Positions 16,137 through 24,958 of a DNA stretch of 64,000 nucleotides are shown piece after piece. The stretch is taken from positions 1 through 64,000 of the forward strand of contig JBDTRM010000223.1 of NCBI GenBank assembly GCA_039931675.1, given 5' to 3'. The translations under genes were made by a program, and so were the position numbers. The notes under the pieces were generated by a model, which saw only the letters and a program-made list of their open reading frames with translations, was not told where the DNA came from and did no database searches. This DNA comes from JAEUTH01 sp039931675 (GTDB lineage: Bacteria > Bacteroidota > Bacteroidia > AKYH767-A > OLB10). How positions within the stretch are numbered: the first letter of the stretch is position 1; each line of letters begins with the position of its first letter.

Positions 16137-17750
16137 ATGGCCACCGAAACTTTTACAACATTTACAGACAAGCGAAAAAAAATTGCTGATGTTATTTATT
16201 CAGCAGGGCTATTCTTATTGGTCACAGGTTTGCCGCTGTCAATGTTTTTAATGAGTGTTTCACAATTTGTTTTGATTGGCAGTTGGCTTATTGATGGCGA
16301 TTACAAAAATAAACTGAGAAGATTTTTTACCAATAAAGTTTGCTTATCACTTTGTGCTTTTTATGTCATTCATCTTGTCGGGCTTTTCTATACAACAGAT
16401 TTTGATTACGCCATGCGCGACCTTCGCATAAAACTTCCACTGGTGATTCTTCCACTCATTATTTTTACCTCCACACCATTATCATTTCAAAAATTTATAA
16501 TGGTGATGAAAGTTTTTGTGCTTGCATGTTTAATATCTTCTTTAATAAGCACAGGGGTTTGGCTGCAACTCATTCATGTGCATAAACCGATAAATGACAT
16601 AAGAGATATTTCAATTTTTATTTCTCACATCAGGCTGTCATTACTCATTTGCATTGCCATGTTTGCCTGTGGCTATTTTGTTTTAATCCTTGATAAAAAC
16701 ATTTTGACAAAGGCGATTCATATTGCTTTGATTGCCTGGTTTATAATTTTTCTGATCATCCTGCAATCGCTTACAGGGTTAATTGTTGGAAGCATTGCAT
16801 TAATTGCACTTGCTATTCAGTATTTGATGAATCAAAGAAAATATGCTTTGGTGCTTATGATTGGATTGTTTTTATCGGGAGGTTTTTATCTCCTTTATAA
16901 TTATACTAACAAACAAATTAAATCATTACGAACCGAAGAGTTAGTTGATCTTACTAATCTTCCAAAAACCACATCTCGCGGCAATCTTTATCAACACGAA
17001 TTAAAAGCCGGAGATTTGGAAAACGGTCACCGTATTTATCTTTTTGTTTGTGAGTCAGAATTGAGGGAGGAATGGAACAAACGCAGCAAAATTTCGTTTG
17101 ACAGCCTTGACAAAAGAAAACAATATGTAATGTACACGCTCATTCGCTATATGACTTCAAAAGGGTTGCGAAAAGACGCTGATGGCATGATGCAATTAAC
17201 AGCACAAGACATAACCTATGTTGAAAATGGTATAGGTAGTATAAATGAGTTTACACAAACGGGCATTGAAGAAAGAATAGAAAGCACAATCTGGGAGTTG
17301 AATAATTATATAGAAGGCGGAGATCCGGGTGGTCATACTTTATCTATGCGTTTTGAGTTTTGGAAGGCTTCTGTTTCGATTATCAAACAAAATCTGCTTT
17401 TTGGGGTTGGTACCGGAGATAATCAATTAGTGTTAAACAATTATTATGAAACTCATCATACACGATTGTCAAAACAATGGTGGCTGCGTTCGCATAATCA
17501 ATTTCTGGCTATTGGAATTTCTTTTGGTTTGGTCGGGGTTACTTTGTTCTTACTCAGTCATCTTTATCCTGTAACCAAACTTAAAATGTATAGCGATTAT
17601 TTCTATTTCACTTTTTTCGTAATAGCCATGCTTTCATTTTTAACAGAAGACACTTTAGAAACTCAGGCCGGAGTAACCTTTTTCGCTTTTTTCAATTCCT
17701 TTTTCTTGTTTAGCAGAACCCCACCTCCTAAAAACAACAAAGACCTTTAA
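16137..17750 (+). CDS. O-antigen ligase / Wzy-like polytopic membrane protein
   Basis: I choose the ATG at 16137 (537 residues) over a TTG at 16125 that lies inside the terminator's T-run. About ten to twelve hydrophobic segments are visible, with a large extracytoplasmic loop (about residues 260-400). It is followed by FWKASVSIIKQNLLFGVGTGDNQ and RSHNQFLAIGISFGLVGV, the conserved W-x-x-G-x-G and H-N-x-x-L pattern of the O-antigen ligase/polymerase (Wzy_C) family. It would join or polymerise lipid-linked sugars at the periplasmic face. No glycosyltransferase cluster is adjacent, so its substrate is open. Confidence 0.8.
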   Translation: MATETFTTFTDKRKKIADVIYSAGLFLLVTGLPLSMFLMSVSQFVLIGSWLIDGDYKNKLRRFFTNKVCLSLCAFYVIHLVGLFYTTDFDYAMRDLRIKLPLVILPLIIFTSTPLSFQKFIMVMKVFVLACLISSLISTGVWLQLIHVHKPINDIRDISIFISHIRLSLLICIAMFACGYFVLILDKNILTKAIHIALIAWFIIFLIILQSLTGLIVGSIALIALAIQYLMNQRKYALVLMIGLFLSGGFYLLYNYTNKQIKSLRTEELVDLTNLPKTTSRGNLYQHELKAGDLENGHRIYLFVCESELREEWNKRSKISFDSLDKRKQYVMYTLIRYMTSKGLRKDADGMMQLTAQDITYVENGIGSINEFTQTGIEERIESTIWELNNYIEGGDPGGHTLSMRFEFWKASVSIIKQNLLFGVGTGDNQLVLNNYYETHHTRLSKQWWLRSHNQFLAIGISFGLVGVTLFLLSHLYPVTKLKMYSDYFYFTFFVIAMLSFLTEDTLETQAGVTFFAFFNSFFLFSRTPPPKNNKDL

Positions 17751-18212
17751 AAACAAGGTGAGCAACACTCATTTTTAAAATTGCTTTGTGTGAATGGCTA
17801 TTTTTAGGTGGCAAAAAGCACTATTTATCATTCAAAAATTTAAAAGCTTTGGCTATCTAATTGATTATTAAATAGAAATAATTTTTCAGGAAATGTGGCT
17901 GATTCGTATTCTAAGCATACATTTACCAATAAATAAATGACGTTTACCTACTTATTGGAAAAGTTCAAATTTAGGTCAAGGTTAAAAAGAAATCGAGTTA
18001 AGTTTTTAGTTCACACAAGGGTCGTTGCCAAATAGGGCAGCCCGTATTAAAAAGGCTACTGTTTTTCATAATAAATTTCCCCCAAGGCATGGCAAAACGT
18101 CCATGCCTTTTTTTTTTAACAAAACCATCAAAGCATTTTTATTTTTTTCAATTCAAGAACCAATCATTTTTGTTAGGTTTATTTGTAAGCAAATAAACTT
18201 CGTTTTTCTAAA
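17751..18212. other. 462-bp gene-free interval with one strong terminator
   Basis: No convincing protein gene lies here. A 63-codon frame at 18025-18216 contains the terminator and overlaps the next start, so I discount it. The interval holds a strong plus-strand terminator (18084-18117) far from the upstream stop codon. This leaves room for a small RNA or long 3' UTR ending there. The stretch CAGCCCGTATTAAAAAGGCT just before it could form a weak second stem. Confidence 0.5.
18084..18117 (+). terminator. Strong rho-independent terminator
   Basis: AAGGCATGG (18084-18092) pairs with CCATGCCTT (18101-18109) around an 8-base loop and is followed by an unbroken T-run to 18117. It lies 334 bp after the previous gene and before the sulfotransferase gene. 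It ends either a small RNA or a very long 3' UTR. Confidence 0.85.
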
Positions 18213-18938
18213 GTGAAAACAACAAAAAGAATTTGTTTATGGAGCAGTCCGCGCAATTTGTCAACTGCTTTTATGTATTCGTGGGCGCAACGTAGCGACA
18301 CCACAGTTGTGGATGAACCTCTGTATGGATATTTTTTAAATCATACCGGTGCTGAACGTCCCGGCAGAGATGAAGTGATAAAAAGCATGGACACCAATGG
18401 CAAAAGGGTGATTGCAGCTATGCTACATTCAGATTATAATACACCTGTTGTATTTTTCAAACACCTCACTAACCAGGCTGTTGATTTGGATTGGAGTTTT
18501 ATGCAGCAAATGGTAAATCTTTTTTTTATCCGCGACCCGAAACAAATCATTTCATCTTTTGCGCAGGTAATTCAAAACCCTGCAATGATTGACATTGCAA
18601 TGAAAATGCAATACAATTGTTTTGAGTTTGCCCTTCAAAATAAATTCAACACTATTGTACTTGATTCGTTTCAACTTTTAAAAAATCCGAAAGCTGTTTT
18701 GCAAAAATTGTGTGATAGGATTGAAATAGATTTTGATGAAAACATGTTGCACTGGCAACCGGGTCCCAAACCTTATGACGGAGTTTGGGCTCCTTATTGG
18801 TATGCTAATGTTCATCAGTCATCCGGGTTTGATGTTCAACCTACAAGTGAACGACCATTGCCTGCACATTTGATTTCATTGTATGAAGAAGCCAAACCAT
18901 TTTATGAGAAAATGTTTCAATATTCTATAAAAGCATAA
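18213..18938 (+). CDS. Sulfotransferase-like P-loop protein
   Basis: A 241-residue cytosolic protein starting with GTG. The N-terminal RICLWSSPRNLSTAFMYSWAQ has the S-x-PR-x-x-ST loop that sulfotransferases use for the 5'-phosphate of PAPS. VNLFFIRDPKQIISSF is the 3'-phosphate-binding region (RDP, S). Typical members move sulfate from PAPS to a hydroxyl or amine, but this branch has not been characterised and could be a kinase-like P-loop protein. It is followed 3 bp later by a class IV aminotransferase, clearly as an operon. The two probably act on the same amino-acid-like molecule (inference). Confidence 0.75.
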   Translation: MKTTKRICLWSSPRNLSTAFMYSWAQRSDTTVVDEPLYGYFLNHTGAERPGRDEVIKSMDTNGKRVIAAMLHSDYNTPVVFFKHLTNQAVDLDWSFMQQMVNLFFIRDPKQIISSFAQVIQNPAMIDIAMKMQYNCFEFALQNKFNTIVLDSFQLLKNPKAVLQKLCDRIEIDFDENMLHWQPGPKPYDGVWAPYWYANVHQSSGFDVQPTSERPLPAHLISLYEEAKPFYEKMFQYSIKA

Positions 18939-18941
18939 ACT

Positions 18942-19841
18942 ATGTTACAAAAGTTTAACGAAAAAAATAAAGACATTAAAGTTTTTGTTGGTGGAAAATT
19001 AGTTGATCGCAACGATGCAAAGGTTTCGGTTTTTGATAGTGCTGTTCAGGGTGGTGATGCTGTTTGGGAAGGCTTGCGGATTTACAACAGGAAAATATTT
19101 TGTTTCCGTGAACATGTAAACCGTTTGCAGCAATCAGCCAAATCGCTTGCCTTTGTTGATATTCCAACTTTTGAATATGTAAGACAAGCAGTAGTTGATA
19201 CGCTTGCCGCAAATGAAATGTTTAACGATGCACATATACGGTTAACGTTAACGCGCGGAGAAAAAATTACATCAGGTATGGACCCGCGATTGAATCAAAA
19301 AGGTTCGTGCTTGATTGTATTGGCTGAATGGAAAGCACCGGTTTATAATAATTCAGATGGTATCACTTTGGTAACATCACAGATAAGAAGAAACTCTCCC
19401 CAAACTTTAGATTCAAAAATTCATCACAACAATTTACTCAACAACATACTCGCAAAAATTGAAGCCAACTATGCAAATGCTGATGATGCATTAATGCTTG
19501 ACCTGAATGGTTTTGTTGCCGAAACCAATGCAACAAACATTTTTATGATTAAAGGTGATGAGCTTCATACTCCCTTACCAGTGGCTTGTTTGTCGGGCAT
19601 TACAAGAAAATTGGTTTTACAAATTGCATCCGATTTAAAAATCAAAAACACAGAGCGAAATATTTCTGTAACGGAAATGTATAATGCCGATATCGTTTTT
19701 ACAACAGGTACAATGGGCGAACTTACCCCTGTAAAAAGTATTGATAATCGTTTGATTGAAAATAAAGGCAACACAACAACTTTTGAAAAAATCCTGAAAG
19801 CATTTCGTAAAAAAACGGAAACGGAAGGAGAATCTTTCTAA
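18942..19841 (+). CDS. Class IV (branched-chain/D-amino-acid type) aminotransferase
   Basis: A 299-residue fold-type IV PLP enzyme. VFDSAVQGGDAVWEGLRIY is the N-terminal signature, the Schiff-base lysine is in TLDSKIHHNNLLNN, and the PLP-contacting glutamate is in VAETNATNIFM. FTTGTMGELTPV is the phosphate loop. The family includes IlvE, D-amino-acid transaminase and aminodeoxychorismate lyase. The substrate is not clear here and IlvE activity is not assured. It is co-transcribed with the sulfotransferase-like gene (3-bp gap). A lone half of a palindromic repeat lies downstream. Confidence 0.85.
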   Translation: MLQKFNEKNKDIKVFVGGKLVDRNDAKVSVFDSAVQGGDAVWEGLRIYNRKIFCFREHVNRLQQSAKSLAFVDIPTFEYVRQAVVDTLAANEMFNDAHIRLTLTRGEKITSGMDPRLNQKGSCLIVLAEWKAPVYNNSDGITLVTSQIRRNSPQTLDSKIHHNNLLNNILAKIEANYANADDALMLDLNGFVAETNATNIFMIKGDELHTPLPVACLSGITRKLVLQIASDLKIKNTERNISVTEMYNADIVFTTGTMGELTPVKSIDNRLIENKGNTTTFEKILKAFRKKTETEGESF

Positions 19842-19913
19842 TCTAAAAAAAATTGAATTAAGAATTCCGAACAATTGAATATCAAATTTAGAAGGGAAAC
19901 TACTAACCGCAAC

Positions 19914-19937
19914 AGATTGCTTCGTGCCTCGCAATGA
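19914..19937. repeat. Half copy of the GCTTCGTTCCTCGCAATGA repeat
   Basis: AGATTGCTTCGTGCCTCGC followed by AATGA matches the right arm of the element at 52340-52363 with one change, but no left arm is present. It reads as a solo or degraded arm. Confidence 0.75.
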
Positions 19938-19954
19938 CGGTTAACCATACTGTT

Positions 19955-21496
19955 TTACTGTCCCACTCTCACACCATCATACTTTTGTTCCTGTCCGCCA
20001 GCGTAGGTTATGGTTAAAACCAAAAGTCCATCCTCATCAAAAAAGCGCCAGTCGCCACCTGGTATTCCCTGTTTATAATTTCTTGATTCGCGAACACGAC
20101 CGCTGCCATAATAATATTTGTGTTCACCTTCTTCATTGCCTTCAAAATATTTTCCTTCAAAATGCAGGGTTCCGTCTTTATTATATTCTTTCCAATCTCC
20201 GTCTTTCAATCCATCCACATAATTGCAACCTTTAACTACATACTCATTGTTATTATACTTCCATACACCGGATTTTAGTCCGCCAACATATTCACCTTCG
20301 GCAATCACAGTTCCATCTTCATCATACTCTTTTGAAATGCCATTTTCCTTTCCTTTCAAATAAGTTTCATCGCGTAAAGGTTTTCCATCTTTATAAACCC
20401 ATTTCCATTCACCTGTCGGCAAACCGTTATCATACTTTCCTTCCTGCTGAATTTTTTTTCCTGGATAATAAAACTTCCATGGACCTATCCGCTTTCCATC
20501 TTTATAAGCACCTTCTGCTTTTACTTCTCCATTATCAGCATATAAAATCCAATCGCCTTGCTGTCTTCCGCTTTCATCAACCAAGCCTTCGGCTTTTACT
20601 TTATCATGCTCATAAATTTTTCCGCCTGTAATTTTCCCTTGCATATCATACTCACGATATACACCTTCCATGTGACCATTAATAATATTTACTGAAGATT
20701 TAGGTCGTGCATTGGGATGATAAAGCCGTTTTATTTTTAAATCAATTGCCGCAGAATTTTGCACAACCAATTCACCGTTTTTATAAATCTCTAACTTGGT
20801 CATTACACCTTCTCCACTAAACTCACGAAACATTCCGTTCTTTTTATCATCAGTCCAAAAACCATCTGAGCGCGTTTTATCATTGTCAAAAAAATCTTTC
20901 CACGGCCCTTGCTTCATACCAAACTTATCAATACGATTTATCTTTTCTTCTTTTGTGAAATATCCATTCTTGTATGTGGTAACAGTTATTATTCTCCCGT
21001 CTGCTGGGTCATACTCGCGCGCCAAACCGTTTTCAACACCATTGCTGAATAATATTGAACGAACCATTTTGCCTTCACTGTTATAATATTTACACAAACC
21101 GCTTTTAATATTTTCCTCCAAAAATTCTTCGCTTTTCAGATTTCCATTTGGATAAAATTCTGTTTGTACGCCATTTTTCTTTCCTTCTTTATAAATATAT
21201 GCAGAGGCAAGAACTCCACTATCATTATAAAATTTCCACAAACTATCCAACTGTAAACTTTTACGATTGCCCTCTGATTTCACTTTTCCGTTTTCATTAT
21301 AAGTGCGCCAATAACCATCAGGCTTACCATTAACCATAGTACCTTCACTACTTAGTTTTCCGTTAGGATAATAAAAGCGGTTGTAACCATTTGGATTAAT
21401 GATATTGCTGCGAGGCTGTGCAAAAGCAATTTCGCAACCGACAAGTAAAAAGTAAAAGGTAAGGAGGGGGAAAATAAATGCTCTCAGATTTTTCAT
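19955..21496 (-). CDS. Exported MORN-repeat (YwqK-type) protein
   Basis: A 513-residue protein with a signal peptide (FAQ at about residue 27) and about 18 tandem repeats of some 23 residues. The pattern is Y-x-x-G-x-x-x-x-E-x-x-Y-x-x-G-x-x-x-G-x-W, for example EGTMVNGKPDGYWRTYNENG and EGKYDNGLPTGEWKWVYKDG. These belong to the MORN/YwqK group, often labelled antitoxin by homology. Here there is no toxin neighbour, and the signal peptide argues for a periplasmic or surface structural or binding role. It is a single gene, convergent with the aminotransferase gene. Confidence 0.85.
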   Translation of the reverse strand: MKNLRAFIFPLLTFYFLLVGCEIAFAQPRSNIINPNGYNRFYYPNGKLSSEGTMVNGKPDGYWRTYNENGKVKSEGNRKSLQLDSLWKFYNDSGVLASAYIYKEGKKNGVQTEFYPNGNLKSEEFLEENIKSGLCKYYNSEGKMVRSILFSNGVENGLAREYDPADGRIITVTTYKNGYFTKEEKINRIDKFGMKQGPWKDFFDNDKTRSDGFWTDDKKNGMFREFSGEGVMTKLEIYKNGELVVQNSAAIDLKIKRLYHPNARPKSSVNIINGHMEGVYREYDMQGKITGGKIYEHDKVKAEGLVDESGRQQGDWILYADNGEVKAEGAYKDGKRIGPWKFYYPGKKIQQEGKYDNGLPTGEWKWVYKDGKPLRDETYLKGKENGISKEYDEDGTVIAEGEYVGGLKSGVWKYNNNEYVVKGCNYVDGLKDGDWKEYNKDGTLHFEGKYFEGNEEGEHKYYYGSGRVRESRNYKQGIPGGDWRFFDEDGLLVLTITYAGGQEQKYDGVRVGQ

Positions 21497-21599
21497 ACGT
21501 TAATGCTACACTACTATAACAACGAAAGTATTTAAAGTTTATGGTATTGAGAAAAAGTTATTGTAATGGTGATGTAAAAGGTATGTGTATATTTCAATC

Positions 21600-22466
21600 T
21601 TACTCAATTATAAGCTTCCTGATAAATTGCTTTTCTCCATCGGAAATTTTCAAAAAATATATTCCTGAACAAATATTTCTCGTTTCAATGATTGCCCTCG
21701 TTCCATTTAGGTTCCTATTCAAAATTTCTTTCCCAACTAAATCATAAAGTAAAACATTGAAACCAGAATTATCTTTTGTCTCAATTGTAAACATCCCCTT
21801 TGAGGGATTGGGAAAAACATTGAATGAATTGTCTGTTAACACCTGATTTATTCCCACTGAATTGTTGCAAACACATGGAGGGGTACAAATACAAAAATCA
21901 TCAATTATATATGTATTAGTACTTAGTATTGAATCGGAACTAAAAACAAATCGAAACTGAACGGCTGAGAATCCGTTTAAATTATTTAACAGAATTGAAG
22001 AATTAATACAACCTCCTAAATATCCAGTCCAGCCGGGCATGCCGCTTGAACCAATGATTGCTGCATTATACCAGTTATTCGCTTGACCAATGTTACCAAG
22101 TAAAAGCCATGTTGCACCGTTAGTTGAATATTCAATTCTTGTTCCCGCATTAAATAAATCACAATCATAATTCTGAGCGAATGACAAAGTAGCATTTGAT
22201 GTTGTCGAGAAATCAAATACCGGAGAATAAAAAGCAGCCGTAGGATTGTAAAACCCGCTTGAATTAAATTGTATTCCCCAGGCACTTATACCCGAACATG
22301 CTCCTGTGTTTGTTGTGTTCCATTGCCACCGGTTAGCGGGGTTTGCGGAAACAGACCAACCAATAGTATCAGTCTCAAAATCGTTAAAGTAAGGAGGAAC
22401 AGTTTGTGCAGAAGAAAATGTGAGTGTGCAACAAAATAAAACGATAAGAGTGTAAATGTTTTTCAT
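21600..22466 (-). CDS. T9SS-secreted protein with jelly-roll-like domain
   Basis: A 288-residue protein with a signal peptide (SSAQ). A beta-rich domain (about 25-200) includes PPYFNDFETDTIGWSV and TNTYIIDDFCICTPPC, resembling MAM/concanavalin-like modules. The last 75 residues are a type A T9SS sorting domain: NVFPNPSKGMFTIET, NVLLYDLVGKEIL and GIYFLKISDGEKQFIRKLIIE. It is exported through Sec, then through the type IX system, and the C-terminal domain is cleaved or attached at the surface. The ligand is unknown. It stands alone between a MORN gene and a TlpA gene. Confidence 0.85.
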   Translation of the reverse strand: MKNIYTLIVLFCCTLTFSSAQTVPPYFNDFETDTIGWSVSANPANRWQWNTTNTGACSGISAWGIQFNSSGFYNPTAAFYSPVFDFSTTSNATLSFAQNYDCDLFNAGTRIEYSTNGATWLLLGNIGQANNWYNAAIIGSSGMPGWTGYLGGCINSSILLNNLNGFSAVQFRFVFSSDSILSTNTYIIDDFCICTPPCVCNNSVGINQVLTDNSFNVFPNPSKGMFTIETKDNSGFNVLLYDLVGKEILNRNLNGTRAIIETRNICSGIYFLKISDGEKQFIRKLIIE

Positions 22467-22526
22467 GACAATTAAAATTTAAAGACTTATTCAATAACAC
22501 ATCAAATGTAATTAAACAAATGAACT

Positions 22527-23696
22527 TTACTCCCGCTCTAATTTCTCAATCATCAAAGTAAATTCTTCAACAAACCTATCATAATATTTTCCTGTTGCAG
22601 GTCCTGTAAAACCTGTATGAATTCTACGCACATTGCCTTTTTTATCAATGATGATGGTGGTTGGATATCCTGTAATTTTATTCAGCATAGGCAATGCTTT
22701 TGCTGCATCTTCTTTATTGGAGGTGCCTGCAATCAAAATTGGATACTGAACATTATAACGAGCCGAAAGTCGTTTCACATTTGAAACAGATTTTTTAAAA
22801 TCATTTGTTTTTTCAAAAGCCAAACCAATTATTTGAAATTTTTTGTCCTTATGTTTTTCATAAAATGGTGCGAGGAAAATTGTTTCATCCAAACAATTAG
22901 GACACCACGAACCCATGATTTGAATCACAGTCACTTTTCCTTTGAATCGCTTATCGCTGAATGAAACCATGTTGCTATCCAAATCAGGAAAACGAAAATC
23001 GAATTTATCATAACCTGGTTTCATATAGGTGATGGAATATGCATCAGGTAATTCTGCCTTTTCATCTCGCATCGCAATCCATGGTTCTTTCCAATGATTG
23101 CCGCTGTAATACATTCCTTTTATTTTTCCGTTGCTTAATTCCGCTTTAAATAAAAATGCATGTGAGCCATCAAAGCAACTCAGAAATAAACTATCTCGGT
23201 CAACCAAACCCTCTAAGTACCGATAATCACCTGTTTCAGTTAAAAAAGTTCCTGATAAATAATTTCCTTTCTGATTAAATATTCCAACTGCATAACTTGA
23301 ATCTGCTGTGCCTTCACTGAAATTCACAGCCCATCTTCCATTAAAATTAGCTGGTTTTGAAGCAGGATATTTTGCAATGAAACGATTCGTTTCTCCATAA
23401 CGAGCTTCAAAAGGAATTTCAGGATTTGTTTTTCGTGCATGATTGATATAAACACCACGCATCAAACCGTTGATAGTATAAGCCTTCACTTCAGAATCAA
23501 ACACAGGCATCTTAAAAAAAATCGAATCATCTTTAGTGGTTACTTCGTCAACCACAATTCTTTCCTCGCCATTTATAATTTCAATGACGATTTTATTCTG
23601 AACATTTTTTATTTCGAAATTGAAAGGCAGTTCTGCATCAGGCAAGGCTAATGTGGCGCGCCATAATCCTGTGAAAAGTAAAAGTGTTTGAAGCAT
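22527..23696 (-). CDS. TlpA-family thioredoxin-fold protein
   Basis: A 389-residue exported protein with a short signal peptide (residues 1-18). The first 220 residues are a beta-rich domain found before TlpA modules in Bacteroidota (NFNGRWAVNFSEGTADSSYAV). The C-terminal part is a thioredoxin/peroxiredoxin-like domain with the CxxC motif in GSWCPNCLDE and the cis-proline loop TGYPTTIIIDKKG. It should reduce disulfides or deliver reducing power in the periplasm. It is on the same strand as, and 31 bp from, the DUF1016 gene upstream, but with no functional link seen. Confidence 0.88.
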   Translation of the reverse strand: MLQTLLLFTGLWRATLALPDAELPFNFEIKNVQNKIVIEIINGEERIVVDEVTTKDDSIFFKMPVFDSEVKAYTINGLMRGVYINHARKTNPEIPFEARYGETNRFIAKYPASKPANFNGRWAVNFSEGTADSSYAVGIFNQKGNYLSGTFLTETGDYRYLEGLVDRDSLFLSCFDGSHAFLFKAELSNGKIKGMYYSGNHWKEPWIAMRDEKAELPDAYSITYMKPGYDKFDFRFPDLDSNMVSFSDKRFKGKVTVIQIMGSWCPNCLDETIFLAPFYEKHKDKKFQIIGLAFEKTNDFKKSVSNVKRLSARYNVQYPILIAGTSNKEDAAKALPMLNKITGYPTTIIIDKKGNVRRIHTGFTGPATGKYYDRFVEEFTLMIEKLERE

Positions 23697-23727
23697 TTTT
23701 TATTGTTTACTAATCTGTTGATTATTT

Positions 23728-24927
23728 TCACGAATCAAATTTCTTTAATTCTCTCTTGATGAAATCTTCTAATTGCTTTTTAGTTGGGAGCTTCATCAAA
23801 TATTTTGAAACAAAAAGTTTTTGATTTAAACCTGTGGTTGTATATTCAACCAATGCTTTATTTTTATCAGTAACCAATAAAATGCCGATAGGTGGATTGT
23901 CGGTTTTCTGTTTTACTTCTTTGGCGTAATAGTTCAGATAAGCATTCAATTGCGATACATGCGAGTGACTGAATTTATCCACCTTCAAATCAATCAACAC
24001 ATGGCAGTGCAGAATGCGATGATAGAAAACCATATCAATAGAAAAGTATTCGTCACCAATCAGAATTTTTTTCTGCCGCGCTTCAAAACAAAATCCGTTG
24101 CCAAGTTCAAGAATAAATTTTTCAAGATGATTCAACAATGCTGTTTCAAGCTGGCTTTCTTCAACAAATTCAATATTCGGCAAATCAAGGAACTCGAAAA
24201 AATAATAATCTTTAACAGCATCAGCAGCAATTGCAGGAGTAATTTTTTTTTCAATTTTATCAAGCGAAAGCTTTTTGTTTTTTGATAAACCTGTTCGTTC
24301 AAAGGCAAGCGTGGCAATTTGTCTCCGTAATGAACGTACCGTTAAACCCGTTTTTAAAATCATCAACTCATAATAAGAGCGCTTTATCGGGTCGCCAATT
24401 TTCATCAACTCTGCAAGGTGAGAAAAGGATGTTTGATTAAATAAAGTAACAAGATGTTTGATTGGTTTATCGTTTTTTGAAACGATTAATTCATTGGAAA
24501 AATATCCTTGAACCAATTCGGGGGACACTGTCCCCCGAATCTTCTTTTTAATAGGCGAAGTTTTATCTGATGATTTAAATTGATTGGAAAGTTTGGGAAG
24601 AATTAATTCGCCAGACAGTGTCTGGCGAATGTGGTTTTTCAATTCGCCAGACAGTGTCTGGCGAATCTCCGAATACTGTATATAAAACTGTCTGCAAACT
24701 TTCAGATTGCCACTTGACAAACTTTTATTGCTGAGTTTCAATGCTAATTTTTCAATCAGCTTCTCACCATACTTTGCACGGTCATCTCCGTTTTGTTCAA
24801 ACTCTACAATGTAAAAACCGATAAGCCAATTACGAATAGTAATGTGACGGTTAACCGCTTTTACAGCCGATGATTGCAAAGCATCGTGCGTTTGCTGAAT
24901 ACCGTTTACAAGTAATTTGAAATTCAT
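23728..24927 (-). CDS. DUF1016 (YhcG-type) PDDEXK nuclease-domain protein with encoded palindromes
   Basis: I start at the ATG at 24927 (399 residues, MNFKLLVNGIQQTHDAL), since the longer reading overlaps the upstream gene. The N-terminal DUF1016_N part (TIRNWLIGFYIVEFEQNG) and the C-terminal PDDEXK nuclease part are both present. The nuclease part is YFSIDMVFYHRILHCHVLIDLK, with D, then D-x-K. Such proteins accompany restriction and defence loci in some bacteria and exist alone in others; the biochemical role is unproven. Between the domains, residues 88-95, 100-107 and 130-137 are encoded by three 25-bp palindromes (IRQTLSGE twice, IRGTVSPE once). It is intact. Confidence 0.85.
   Translation of the reverse strand: MNFKLLVNGIQQTHDALQSSAVKAVNRHITIRNWLIGFYIVEFEQNGDDRAKYGEKLIEKLALKLSNKSLSSGNLKVCRQFYIQYSEIRQTLSGELKNHIRQTLSGELILPKLSNQFKSSDKTSPIKKKIRGTVSPELVQGYFSNELIVSKNDKPIKHLVTLFNQTSFSHLAELMKIGDPIKRSYYELMILKTGLTVRSLRRQIATLAFERTGLSKNKKLSLDKIEKKITPAIAADAVKDYYFFEFLDLPNIEFVEESQLETALLNHLEKFILELGNGFCFEARQKKILIGDEYFSIDMVFYHRILHCHVLIDLKVDKFSHSHVSQLNAYLNYYAKEVKQKTDNPPIGILLVTDKNKALVEYTTTGLNQKLFVSKYLMKLPTKKQLEDFIKRELKKFDS
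24516..24540. repeat. 25-bp palindrome inside the DUF1016 gene, GC-variant
   Basis: ATTCGGGGGACA and its exact complement around a central C. It lies in frame, encoding I-R-G-T-V-S-P-E on the minus strand. It has the same length and reading phase as the pair at 24606-24666, but with matched changes in both arms. Confidence 0.9.
24606..24666. repeat. Two identical 25-bp palindromes inside the DUF1016 gene
   Basis: ATTCGCCAGACA and its complement around one central base occur at 24606-24630 and 24642-24666, start to start 36 bp (12 codons). Both encode I-R-Q-T-L-S-G-E in frame. Confidence 0.92.
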
Positions 24928-24958
24928 GTGTTTAATCTTTTTACAAAGAAACTCAAAA

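Noticed and set aside
18025..18216. 63-codon frame between the O-antigen-ligase-like and sulfotransferase genes
   Set aside because: It runs through a strong terminator, has no family resemblance and overlaps the next gene's start.
19955..21496. YwqK-type antitoxin of a toxin-antitoxin pair
   Set aside because: It has a signal peptide, about eighteen repeats and no toxin gene beside it.
24516..24666. CRISPR-like spaced palindromes
   Set aside because: The repeats are inside a coding frame, are perfect palindromes of 25 bp with unequal spacing, and have no spacers of uniform length.
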